A stretch of DNA of 64,000 bases from Pseudomonadales bacterium. GTDB lineage: Bacteria > Pseudomonadota > Gammaproteobacteria > Pseudomonadales > Halieaceae. The translations under genes and the position numbers were made by a program. Shown piece after piece: positions 26,307-34,698 of this stretch. The stretch is from positions 208,815 to 272,814 of the forward strand of contig JACKNU010000003.1 of the NCBI GenBank assembly GCA_024234675.1, read 5' to 3'. How positions within the stretch are numbered: position 1 is the stretch's first letter; each line of letters opens with the position of its first letter. The notes below the pieces were generated by a model that did no database searches, was not told the origin of the DNA, and saw only the letters and a program-made list of their open reading frames with translations.

Positions 26307-28299
26307 TTTTCCCGCACTACGTCAAACCGCGCTGCGAACGCTGCGCATCGGCACTGCCTGCCTGGTGCTGGCGACCCTGGCCAGCACCAGCCTCGCCCAG
26401 AACCACTGGGGTTACTACGGCGCCAGCCCGGGGGGTGGCCATTACTCTCCCCTGACCCAGGTCACCGCCGCCAACGTGGAGCAACTGGAACTGCTGTGGG
26501 AGCATCGCTCCGGCGATATCCGCAAAGCCAGCAAGGGCAGGCCCGGCAGCGCTTTCGGGGACAGCGACGGGCCCATGCCGCAGAGCTCCCTGCAGGTAAC
26601 GCCCATCGTGGTCAACGATACCCTGTACTACTGCACCCCCTTCAACCGGGTGTTCGCCCTGGACGCCGCCACCGGGCGCGAGCGCTGGGTCTATGACCCA
26701 CAGGTCGATATCGGCCCGGTGGCGCTCACCAACTGCCGCGGCGTCAGCAGCTGGCAGGATCCCCTGCCCCGGGGCGAGGCCTGCGAGCACCGGATCTTCA
26801 CGGGCACCCTGGACGGCCGCCTCATCGCGCTGGACGGGCGCACCGGCAAGCCCTGTGAGGACTTCGGCGAGGGCGGCCAACTGGACCTGAGCCTGGGCCT
26901 GGGAGAACACCGACCCGGCGAATACGCCATCACCTCGCCACCGGCTATCCTCGGCGACCTGGTGATCACCGGGGCCCAGGTGCTGGACAACCGCCGCACC
27001 GATTCGCCCGGCGGTGTGGTGCGGGCTTTCGATGTGCGCAGTGGCGAGCTGGCCTGGTACTGGGACCCGCTGCCCCCCGGCGTCGACCCCCACCTGACGG
27101 ATGCCGGCCAGCGCTTCCAGAAGGGCACCACCAACGTGTGGTCCATCATATCGGTCGACCCCCAGCGCAAGCTGGTATTCGTGCCCACCGGCAACAGCAC
27201 TCCCGACTATTTCGGCGGCCTGCGCGGCACCCTGGAGCAGGGGCTGGATTACTATTCCAGCTCCGTGGTGGCCCTGGACGGCGACAGCGGCAAGGTCGCC
27301 TGGCACTTCCAGGCCGTGCACCACGACCTGTGGGACTTCGATACCCCTTCCCAGCCCACCCTGTATGACGTGAACCGGGCCGGCCAGCAGGTCGCGGCCC
27401 TGGCGCAACCCACCAAGATGGGCCACCTGTTCCTGCTCAACCGGGAGACCGGGGAGCCGCTGTTCCCGGTGGAAGAGCGGCCCGTTCCCCAGGGCGACAC
27501 CCCGGGCGAGTACTACGCGCCCACCCAGCCTTTTCCGACCCTGCCCACGACCCTGACCCCGGAGACCGTGTCACCGGAAACAGCCTGGGGTATCACCCCC
27601 TGGGAGAAAAGCGCCTGCCGGGAGCTGATCAGCAAGGCCCGCTGGGAGGGCCTGTTCACTCCGCCCAGCGTGCAGGGCTCCATCACCTATCCCTTCCAGG
27701 GTGGCGGCAACAACTGGGGCTCGCCGGCTATCGATCCGCACCGCAATATCATCGTGCTGCGCACCAGTCATTTGGCGGGGATCATCCACCTCATACCCCG
27801 CCAGGCCTGCGATAAGCACCCCACAGCGCACCCGCAGCTGGGCACCCCCTTTTGCGTAACGCCGGACATCCTGCTGTCACCCTGGGGACTGCCCTGCACG
27901 GCGCCGCCCTGGAACACGCTGGACGCCATCGACCTGGCCAGCGGCGCGAAACTGTGGAGCGTACCCCTGGGCACGACCCGCGACATGGCGCCGTTTCCGT
28001 TCTGGTTTTTCCGCGGCACGCCCGGCGTGGGCGGGCCCACTGTAACCGCCTCCGGCCTGGTGTTCATCGCCGGCTCCGGCGACCACAATTTCCGTGCGTT
28101 CGACATCGAAACGGGCGCCGAGCTGTGGAGCACCCGCATGCCCACCGGCAGCGCCGCCACCCCCATGACCTACCTGGCGGCTGACGGCAGGCAGGTTGTG
28201 GTCATCGCCGCGGGCGGCCACTGGTCGGGTGAGTCCGGAGCCGGTGACCACATCCTCGCCTACGCCCTGCCGGGCGCGCCGGCCGGGCCCGGGGAGTAA
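26302..28299 (+). CDS. PQQ-dependent dehydrogenase (quinoprotein), exported; probable ATT start
   Basis: The product has about 665 residues if started at ATT 26302, or 644 from GTG 26365. Only the longer form has a complete signal peptide (RQTALRTLRIGTACLVLATLASTSLAQ), and AGGA lies 7 bases before the ATT. The mature chain is a PQQ beta-propeller: NHWGYYGASPGGGHYSPLTQVTAANV, several tryptophan-docking-like repeats (VFALDAATGRERWVYDP, LIALDGRTGKPCEDFG, VVALDGDSGKVAWHFQ) and HHDLWDFDTPSQPTL. No CxxCH haem motif is present, so electrons must pass to a separate cytochrome or quinone. It resembles the glucose/alcohol quinoprotein group; the substrate is unknown. PQQ synthesis genes are not in the window. 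Confidence 0.85.
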   Translation: MNFPALRQTALRTLRIGTACLVLATLASTSLAQNHWGYYGASPGGGHYSPLTQVTAANVEQLELLWEHRSGDIRKASKGRPGSAFGDSDGPMPQSSLQVTPIVVNDTLYYCTPFNRVFALDAATGRERWVYDPQVDIGPVALTNCRGVSSWQDPLPRGEACEHRIFTGTLDGRLIALDGRTGKPCEDFGEGGQLDLSLGLGEHRPGEYAITSPPAILGDLVITGAQVLDNRRTDSPGGVVRAFDVRSGELAWYWDPLPPGVDPHLTDAGQRFQKGTTNVWSIISVDPQRKLVFVPTGNSTPDYFGGLRGTLEQGLDYYSSSVVALDGDSGKVAWHFQAVHHDLWDFDTPSQPTLYDVNRAGQQVAALAQPTKMGHLFLLNRETGEPLFPVEERPVPQGDTPGEYYAPTQPFPTLPTTLTPETVSPETAWGITPWEKSACRELISKARWEGLFTPPSVQGSITYPFQGGGNNWGSPAIDPHRNIIVLRTSHLAGIIHLIPRQACDKHPTAHPQLGTPFCVTPDILLSPWGLPCTAPPWNTLDAIDLASGAKLWSVPLGTTRDMAPFPFWFFRGTPGVGGPTVTASGLVFIAGSGDHNFRAFDIETGAELWSTRMPTGSAATPMTYLAADGRQVVVIAAGGHWSGESGAGDHILAYALPGAPAGPGE

Positions 28300-28305
28300 G
28301 CAGCC

Positions 28306-28920
28306 ATGCACCACATTAGCTTTGCGCAGACCACCTTTACGCCGTCCAAAATCGTCTGTGTAGGCCGCAATTATGTGGCTCATATCCAGGAACTGGGCAA
28401 CGAGATTCCCGACGACATGGTGGTGTTCAACAAGCCCAACTCGGCGATCAGCAGTTGCCTGCTGGCGCAGATCGATGGCGAAACCCTGCACTATGAGGGT
28501 GAAATCGCCCTGTTGATCAGCGCCGGGGAGATTGCCGGTGTGGGCTTCGGCCTGGACCTGACCCGGCGCGAACTGCAATCGCGGCTGAAGGCAAAGGGGC
28601 TGCCCTGGGAGCGCGCCAAGGCCTTCGACGGCGCCGCCCTGTTCAGCGAGTTCGTGCCGGCGCCGGCAGACCTGCGCACCCTGTCCCTGCGGCTCACTGT
28701 CAACGGCGAACTGCGCCAGGCCGGTGGCGTCGGCCTGATGATCTACCCCCCGGCGGAGATACTGCGGGAGCTGGGCAGCTTCACCACTCTGGAGGACGGC
28801 GATATCGTCATGACCGGCACCCCCGCAGGCGTTGGCGCCATCCGCTCGCAGGATCGTTTTCGCGGCGCCCTGCTGGACGGCGACAGGGAGCTGGTAAGCG
28901 TCAGCTGGCAGGCGCAGTAA
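28306..28920 (+). CDS. Fumarylacetoacetate hydrolase-family protein (FAHD1-like)
   Basis: The product has 204 residues, the short FAHD1-like form. It has the conserved IVCVGRNYVAHIQELG opening, the metal-binding EGEIALLI (E-x-E), RAKAFDGAALFSEFV and TGTPAGVGAI near the C-terminus. Such enzymes cleave acylpyruvates or decarboxylate oxaloacetate with a divalent metal. ATG 28306 is 6 bases after the PQQ dehydrogenase stop, so it is probably the third gene of the tetR operon and acts on a downstream intermediate of the same pathway. Confidence 0.88.
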   Translation: MHHISFAQTTFTPSKIVCVGRNYVAHIQELGNEIPDDMVVFNKPNSAISSCLLAQIDGETLHYEGEIALLISAGEIAGVGFGLDLTRRELQSRLKAKGLPWERAKAFDGAALFSEFVPAPADLRTLSLRLTVNGELRQAGGVGLMIYPPAEILRELGSFTTLEDGDIVMTGTPAGVGAIRSQDRFRGALLDGDRELVSVSWQAQ

Positions 28921-28991
28921 ACAGGCTATTTGCCGATTGTTAATGCCGGCAAATTGCAGTAGCGTTTACGCAGGTAATCGAGTGGGCAACC

Positions 28992-29543
28992 ATGCATACC
29001 ATCCTGCGACTGGACGTGGCCGGACAACCCCGCGGCTGGATAACGGTACACGAGGCCATTTCGGCCTACGCCAAGGGCGATGTCATCTACGGCATCGGGG
29101 AGACTCTGCCGCCCTATTTTGGCGGCATCCAGCGGATCAGCGGCAAACGCTCGCGCATAGAGCTGCAACCCATCGTCGCCATCCAGGGCCGTATCACCCG
29201 CAATTTCAGTCCACCCCTGTGTAACCGCACCCTGTTTCGCCGGGATGACCATCGCTGCCTCTACTGCGGTGACCAGTTCTCCAGGTCGGACCTGACCCGC
29301 GACCATGTTCTGCCCACATCCAGAGGCGGCACGGACCGCTGGCAAAACGTGGTGGCCGCCTGCAAGCGCTGCAACTGGCAGAAAGATAATCGCACCCCCG
29401 AAGAAGCGCACATGCCCCTGCTGGCCGTGCCTTTTCGACCCAATCCCTTCGAGTGGCACTTCCTCGCCAAGGAGCGGATTCTCGCCGACCAGATGGACTA
29501 TTTGTCCCAGCAGTTTCGGGCCCCGCGGGCCTGGGCGAGTTAA
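28992..29543 (+). CDS. HNH endonuclease family protein
   Basis: The product has 183 residues. The C-terminal half has the zinc-stabilised HNH motif: CLYCG, LTRDHVLPTSRGG (the DH of the active site) and NVVAACKRCNWQK. The N-terminal half (MHTILRLDVAGQPRGWITVHEAISAYAKG) is typical of housekeeping HNH proteins of proteobacteria. Its biological role is not established; it is not beside phage or restriction genes here, so it is probably a core gene. It lies alone between the FAH gene and the MoxR operon. Confidence 0.85.
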   Translation: MHTILRLDVAGQPRGWITVHEAISAYAKGDVIYGIGETLPPYFGGIQRISGKRSRIELQPIVAIQGRITRNFSPPLCNRTLFRRDDHRCLYCGDQFSRSDLTRDHVLPTSRGGTDRWQNVVAACKRCNWQKDNRTPEEAHMPLLAVPFRPNPFEWHFLAKERILADQMDYLSQQFRAPRAWAS

Positions 29544-29629
29544 TCTGCGACGGAAGTCAGGCTATACTGGCCGGCGCTGATCCCGCCGAGTGATCAGGCC
29601 TAAATTTTCCTGACAGGGGGAGCAAGTCA

Positions 29630-30601
29630 GTGTCCAGTGACCACCTCAGCGCCATCCACTCCATGATGCAGCAAATGGGCAAATCCGTTATCGGCCAGGA
29701 AGAGGTGGTGCGTACCCTCACCCTGGCGCTGCTGTGCAACGGCAATGTGCTGCTGGAGGGCCTGCCGGGCACCGCTAAAACGCGCTCTATCAAGACCCTG
29801 TCGAAGGTCCTGCAGGCAAAACTGGGACGCATCCAGTTCACCCCCGACCTGTTGCCGTCGGATATCACCGGCAATGAAACCTACCTGGACAACAACCAGG
29901 GCGAGTCGGAACTGCTATTCCAGCCCGGCCCCATTTTCAGTGAACTGGTACTGGCCGACGAAATCAACCGGGCGCCGGCCAAGGTGCAGTCAGCCCTGTT
30001 GGAAGCCATGGAAGAGCGGCAGGTGACGGTCGCGGGCAAGACCTACGAGCTACCGGCACTGTTCATGGTCCTGGCTACCCAGAACCCCATCGAACAGGAG
30101 GGCACCTATCCGCTGCCGGAGGCCCAGATGGACCGCTTCCTGATGAAAATATCGGTCGACTACCCCCGGGCCGAGGCGGAACTGGAGATCGTGCGCATGC
30201 TGCAGCTCGAGGAGGGCGCCGGGGGCGAACAGCTGCAGATGATTTCCCAGGACAATATCTTCGCTGCCCGCGAGACCATCCAGCAGATGAAGGTGTCGGA
30301 GCCGGTGGAGCAATACATCGTCGATCTGGTGATGGCCACCCGGCAACCCGAACTGTTCGGCGCCAGGCTCGGCGGCTGGATAGACACCGGGTCCAGCCCG
30401 CGGGCCAGTATCGCCCTGCACCGCAGCAGCCGCGCCAGCGCCTGGCTGGACGGGCGTGATCATGTCACGCCCGATGATGTGCGCTCGGTTTTGCACGCCA
30501 TCATGCGCCACCGCCTGATCATTACCTACGACGCCCTGGCGGACAAGATATCCCCTGACGACATCATCGACGAGATCATCCGCCAGGTGGCCGTGGGCTG
30601 A
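29630..30601 (+). CDS. MoxR-type AAA+ ATPase
   Basis: The product has 323 residues from GTG 29630, with AGGGGGAG upstream. Walker A is GLPGTAKT, Walker B VLADEINRAPAKVQSALLEAMEE and sensor I LATQNPIEQEGTYPLPEAQMDRF, all MoxR signatures. The C-terminal lid ends PDDIIDEIIRQVAVG. MoxR ATPases act as chaperones that mature metal or periplasmic enzymes together with VWA proteins. It is the first gene of a six-gene Bat-like operon (29.6-35.8 kb) of similar order to that in many Gram-negative bacteria. Confidence 0.95.
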   Translation: MSSDHLSAIHSMMQQMGKSVIGQEEVVRTLTLALLCNGNVLLEGLPGTAKTRSIKTLSKVLQAKLGRIQFTPDLLPSDITGNETYLDNNQGESELLFQPGPIFSELVLADEINRAPAKVQSALLEAMEERQVTVAGKTYELPALFMVLATQNPIEQEGTYPLPEAQMDRFLMKISVDYPRAEAELEIVRMLQLEEGAGGEQLQMISQDNIFAARETIQQMKVSEPVEQYIVDLVMATRQPELFGARLGGWIDTGSSPRASIALHRSSRASAWLDGRDHVTPDDVRSVLHAIMRHRLIITYDALADKISPDDIIDEIIRQVAVG

Positions 30602-30608
30602 GACGCAG

Positions 30609-31547
30609 ATGGCCGCCGCCAGCAACGACGATATCTACACCAGCCTGCGCGCCCTGATGCGCCTGCGCTACAGCGCCCGGGGCTTCAGTTACCTGCCGCG
30701 CCAGCCGGTGCGGTCCCTGCTCAGCGGCCGCAAGCGATCGCGCTTGCGGGGTCGCGGCCTGGATTTCGACGAGTTGCGCAACTACCGGCCCGGCGACGAT
30801 ATCCGCACCATGGACTGGCGCGTCACCAACCGCACCGGCAAACCCCATGTGCGGGTGTACACCGAGGAGCGCGACCGGCCGGTGATGGTGATGGTGGACC
30901 AGCGGCTGCCGATGTTTTTCGGCAGCCGACAAAAGATGAAGTCGGTGATCGCCGCCGAAGTGGCGGCATTGACCGCCTGGCGGGTGCTGGCCGTCGGGGA
31001 CCGTGTCGGCGCCATACTGTTCAACGACCACCGCACCCTGGAGGCCAGGCCCACGCGCAACGAGCGCAAGGTCATCGGCTGGTTGGGAGACCTGGTGGCG
31101 ATGAACAACGAGCTGTCCGTGACCGCCGGCCACAGCAGTCACGCCGGCGGGCTCAACGACGCCCTGCAGGTGCTGGAGCGCAGCATCGGTCACGACTACC
31201 TGGTGGTGCTGATTTCCGATTTCTACGGCTGGAACGATGCCACCCTGGGGACGATACGGCGCATCAGCCAGCACAATGACATCATCTGCTCGCTGGTCTT
31301 CGACCCGCTGGAGCGGGATATTTCCGGCGCCAGCACCCTGGTGGTCAGCGATGGCCGCTTCCAGTTGGAGATAGACCCCACGGAGCGCGAGCTGGGCAGG
31401 AAATTCGAGGCCAGTTTCGAGAGCGCCTTCAGCCTGGTGCAGGGTGAGCTCAAGCGCCACCAGATACCCGTATTGCCGGTAGACACCGCCAACCCGGTCA
31501 CCAGCCAGCTGCGGGAAAAGCTCGGCGGCCAGAGGGTGCTGCAGTGA
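30609..31547 (+). CDS. DUF58 domain protein
   Basis: The product has 312 residues. It has the DUF58 core RGRGLDFDELRNYRPGDDIRTMDWRVTNRTGKPHVRVYTEERDRPVMVMVD and a degenerate VWA-like fold. ATG 30609 follows the MoxR stop by 7 bases, and the gene overlaps the next one by 4 bases (ATGA-type, starting GTG). DUF58 proteins accompany MoxR and VWA partners; the precise role is unknown. No transmembrane segment is evident, suggesting a cytoplasmic partner of the ATPase. Confidence 0.92.
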   Translation: MAAASNDDIYTSLRALMRLRYSARGFSYLPRQPVRSLLSGRKRSRLRGRGLDFDELRNYRPGDDIRTMDWRVTNRTGKPHVRVYTEERDRPVMVMVDQRLPMFFGSRQKMKSVIAAEVAALTAWRVLAVGDRVGAILFNDHRTLEARPTRNERKVIGWLGDLVAMNNELSVTAGHSSHAGGLNDALQVLERSIGHDYLVVLISDFYGWNDATLGTIRRISQHNDIICSLVFDPLERDISGASTLVVSDGRFQLEIDPTERELGRKFEASFESAFSLVQGELKRHQIPVLPVDTANPVTSQLREKLGGQRVLQ

Positions 31548-32050
31548 GTGCACCGCCGCTGCCGGAGGTCTTCGGCAACTACGCCCTGGGCGACTTCGTC
31601 GAGGTGGTATCCCCGGCGGGCGTCAGCTGGTGGCCCCAGACCGTGGGCTGGCTATGGCTGGGAGCGGGGCTGCTGGCCTACCTGGGTTTGCGGCTGTGGC
31701 GGTTCCTGCACCACTGGTACCGCAACCGCTATCGCCGGGAGGCCATCGCCCGGCTGCAGGCGCTGTCGACCGCGGCGGCGCCCGCCGGGCTGGCCAGTGA
31801 ACTCAACCGCCTGCTGAAACTGGCGGCCCTGGCCGCTTTTCCGCGCGAACAGGTGGCCCGGCTGTCGGGCCCGGAGTGGATACAGTTCCTCAACGCGCAG
31901 TGCCCCACCGCGGTCTTTTCGCCGCGGCAGTGCCAGCTGCTGGCCGAGGGGCCCTACAGCGGGGCGCAACTGGAACCTGCGGACGCCAGCCAGCTGCTCG
32001 CGGCCTGCGTGGCCTGGGTGCGCAATCACGAGAACCCCGCGGATGTTTGA
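31544..32050 (+). CDS. DUF4381 membrane protein
   Basis: The product has 168 residues with one transmembrane segment (WWPQTVGWLWLGAGLLAYLGLRLW, about residues 26-50) followed by a basic stretch HHWYRNRYRREAIARL and a soluble helical tail. GTG 31544 overlaps the DUF58 stop by 4 bases. It matches DUF4381 by position and layout within MoxR-DUF58-VWA operons. Its function is unknown; it probably anchors the complex at the inner membrane. It overlaps the next gene by 8 bases. Confidence 0.82.
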   Translation: MSAPPLPEVFGNYALGDFVEVVSPAGVSWWPQTVGWLWLGAGLLAYLGLRLWRFLHHWYRNRYRREAIARLQALSTAAAPAGLASELNRLLKLAALAAFPREQVARLSGPEWIQFLNAQCPTAVFSPRQCQLLAEGPYSGAQLEPADASQLLAACVAWVRNHENPADV

Positions 32051-33035
32051 GCTGGCGCACCCCTGGGCCCTGGCCCTGCTGGCGCTGCCGCTGTTAATGC
32101 GGCTGCTGCCCGCCTACAAGGAAAGCCGCGACTCGGTGCGGGTACCCTTCTTCGACAAACTGGTAGCACTCAGCGAGCGGCGTCCGGAAACCGGCGCCAT
32201 GGTGCTGCAGCGCGACCGGGCCCAGCAGTTCCTGGTGAATTTCATGTGGCTGTGCCTGGTGTTAGCCGCCGCCAAGCCCGAGTGGATTGGCCCCCCGGTG
32301 GAACAGCAGAAATCCGGGCGCGACCTGATGATCGCGGTGGACCTGTCGGGCTCCATGGAAACCCTCGATTTCACCCTGCCAAACGGCAGCAGCGTGAATC
32401 GCCTGGATGCGGTCAAGTACGTGCTGGCCGAGTTGACCGACCAGCACGCCTCGGACCGGCTCGGCCTCATCGTATTCGGCAATGCTCCCTACCTGCAGAG
32501 CCCCTTCACCGACGACCACACGGTATGGGCACAGCTGCTGGCGGACACCCGGATTGGCATGGCCGGCCAGAGCACCGCCTTCGGTGACGCCATCGGCCTG
32601 GCCATCAAGCTGTTCCGGGAAAGCGATTCCGACAACCGCGTGTTGATAATGCTCACCGACGGCAACGATACCGGCTCCATGGTACCCCCGGTTGACGCCG
32701 CCAAGGTCGCGGCCAGCGACGCTATCCGCATTTACACCATCGCCATTGGCGACCCCGCCTCGGTGGGCGAGGAGGCGCTGGATATCGACACCCTGCAGCG
32801 GGTTTCGGAACTTACCGGTGGCCGCTACTTCCAGGCCCTGGACCAGCAGCAGCTGCTGCAAGCCTACCAGACCGTCGGTGAACTGGAACCCGAGCTGTAC
32901 GAGACCATCAGTTTCCGGCCCCGGCAGAGCCTGCACTGGGTGCCGGTGAGCGTGGCCCTGAGCCTGTACCTGCTGTACCACGCCCTGGGCGCCTGGCGCA
33001 GCTGGCGCCGGGAGGTGGCAGCCAATGCCTCCTGA
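32043..33035 (+). CDS. VWA domain protein (BatA-like)
   Basis: The product has 330 residues. N-terminal membrane segments (HPWALALLALPLLMRLLP and FLVNFMWLCLVLAAAK) lead into a von Willebrand A domain with a complete MIDAS, DLSGSM, plus a later LTDGND. A C-terminal membrane segment (WVPVSVALSLYLLYHALGAW) follows. BatA-type proteins project a metal-binding VWA domain into the periplasm; Bat systems have been linked to stress and oxygen tolerance, though mechanism is unclear. It overlaps both neighbours by a few bases, consistent with one tightly coupled operon. Confidence 0.92.
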   Translation: MFELAHPWALALLALPLLMRLLPAYKESRDSVRVPFFDKLVALSERRPETGAMVLQRDRAQQFLVNFMWLCLVLAAAKPEWIGPPVEQQKSGRDLMIAVDLSGSMETLDFTLPNGSSVNRLDAVKYVLAELTDQHASDRLGLIVFGNAPYLQSPFTDDHTVWAQLLADTRIGMAGQSTAFGDAIGLAIKLFRESDSDNRVLIMLTDGNDTGSMVPPVDAAKVAASDAIRIYTIAIGDPASVGEEALDIDTLQRVSELTGGRYFQALDQQQLLQAYQTVGELEPELYETISFRPRQSLHWVPVSVALSLYLLYHALGAWRSWRREVAANAS

Positions 33036-34698
33036 ACTGGCCGCGCTGGAACATTTTCACTTCCTGCGCCCCGCCTGGGCGCTGGCCATCATCCCCTGGA
33101 TATTGATCAGCATCGCCCAGGGTCGCCGCCGGGCCAGTCGGGACATGTTCGGGGGGATCATCGCCCCACACCTGCTGGAACACCTGCGCCTGCAGCGCTT
33201 TGAGTCCCGCTGGCTTAACCCGGTCAACTTTACCAAGGTGATTGCGGTGCTGTTGCTGTTGCTGTTGATGGGGCCTACCTGGAAGCAGCAACCGTCGCCC
33301 CTGAGCCAGGACGAGGCGGCGCTGGTAATACTGCTGGATGCGTCCGCCTCCATGCAGCAGACCGATGTGCAACCCAGCCGCCTGCAGCGGGCGAAGCAGA
33401 AGATAAGCGACCTGCTGGCCCTGCGCCCGGACAAGAAAGCGGCCCTGGTGGTCTATGCCGGCAGCGCCCATACGGTGCTCACGCTCACTGCCGACCAGGA
33501 CATTCTCAACCAGTACCTGGCGGCGATCACGCCGGCGATCATGCCGCGCCCGGGCAAGTTCCCCGAGTACAGCCTGCCACTGTTGGGGGAGATCTTGCAG
33601 GACACCACTGCACCGGCCACCGTGGTGATGTTTGCCGACGGCCTGGGTTCGGACAGCAGCGCGGCGTTCGCGGACTATTTTGCAGCCTCCGGCTACCAAC
33701 TGCTGGTGGTGGGCGTGGGGACCGAAAAGCAGGAACCGGGCCTGGCGCCGCTGGAACGCCGCTCCCTGCAACAACTGGCGAGTGAGACCGGGGGCAGCTA
33801 CTTCGACCTCACCGTGGACGACAGTGACATGCGGCGCATCAACCGCCGTATCAACAGTCATTTCGTGGTCATCGAGGACAGCGCCCTGCCCTGGCTGGAC
33901 AGCGGCTATGTGCTGGTGTTTCCGGCCATGGCCCTGTTCCTGATGTGGTTTCGCCGGGGCTGGACCCTCACCTGGGCCTGGCTGCTGGTGCCGCTGCTGC
34001 TGGCCGGCACGCCAGGGCCCGTTCGGGCACAGGAGGAGGCGGAAGCCGCGGTCGAGGCGGACAGCCCCGCGGACACAGGCCGGCACTTCGCCCCCCTGCA
34101 GTGGTTCATCGACCTGTGGCTCACCGGCGACCAGCAGGGGCGCCTGCTGATGCAGATGGGGGATTATCGCGCCGCCGCCGCGCGCTTCGAGGATCCCGTC
34201 TGGAAGGGCCTGGGCTACTACTACGCGGAGGATTTCATGCTGGCAGCCGAGTACTTTTCCCGCCGCGACAGCGACGCCGCCCTGTTCAACGAGGCCAACG
34301 CCCGCGCCCAGGCGCGCGACTACCTGCGCGCCGTGCAGCGCTACGACCGGCTGCTGGAGCGCAACCCGGACTACCCCGGGGCTGCGCACAACCGCCAGCG
34401 CGTGCAGGAACTCATCGACGAGATCAACCGTATCAGCGAGAGCCAGCAACAGGAACAGGGCGTGAGCGGAGAGGACAAGGAACTGGGGGGCGATGACGCC
34501 ATTCCCGCCCAGGGCGCCGAGGAGATCGCCTGGGAGCAGGCCGAAACCATCGAACTGAGCGCCGACGAGATCCTCCAGGATCCGGCCACCCGGGAGATGT
34601 GGATGCGCAACGTGCAGCGGGATCCGTCCGACTTCCTCGCCATCAAGTTCGCCATGCAGTTGCAGCGCGAACAGCCTGCCAGGGGCGAGGCGCCGTGA
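33025..34698 (+). CDS. VWA and TPR domain protein (BatB/BatC fusion-like)
   Basis: The product has 557 residues. The N-terminal half is a membrane-anchored VWA domain with MIDAS LDASASMQ and a second FADGLGSD. A membrane segment (GWTLTWAWLLVPLLLAGTPGP) separates it from a C-terminal TPR-like half (LLMQMGDYRAAAARFEDPVWKGLGYYYAEDFMLAAEYFSRRDSDAALFNEANA). In Bacteroides-type systems BatB (VWA) and BatC (TPR) are separate; here they are one chain, a common arrangement in gammaproteobacteria. The tail is rich in Glu and Gln. Its TGA shares one base with the next start. Confidence 0.9.
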   Translation: MPPELAALEHFHFLRPAWALAIIPWILISIAQGRRRASRDMFGGIIAPHLLEHLRLQRFESRWLNPVNFTKVIAVLLLLLLMGPTWKQQPSPLSQDEAALVILLDASASMQQTDVQPSRLQRAKQKISDLLALRPDKKAALVVYAGSAHTVLTLTADQDILNQYLAAITPAIMPRPGKFPEYSLPLLGEILQDTTAPATVVMFADGLGSDSSAAFADYFAASGYQLLVVGVGTEKQEPGLAPLERRSLQQLASETGGSYFDLTVDDSDMRRINRRINSHFVVIEDSALPWLDSGYVLVFPAMALFLMWFRRGWTLTWAWLLVPLLLAGTPGPVRAQEEAEAAVEADSPADTGRHFAPLQWFIDLWLTGDQQGRLLMQMGDYRAAAARFEDPVWKGLGYYYAEDFMLAAEYFSRRDSDAALFNEANARAQARDYLRAVQRYDRLLERNPDYPGAAHNRQRVQELIDEINRISESQQQEQGVSGEDKELGGDDAIPAQGAEEIAWEQAETIELSADEILQDPATREMWMRNVQRDPSDFLAIKFAMQLQREQPARGEAP

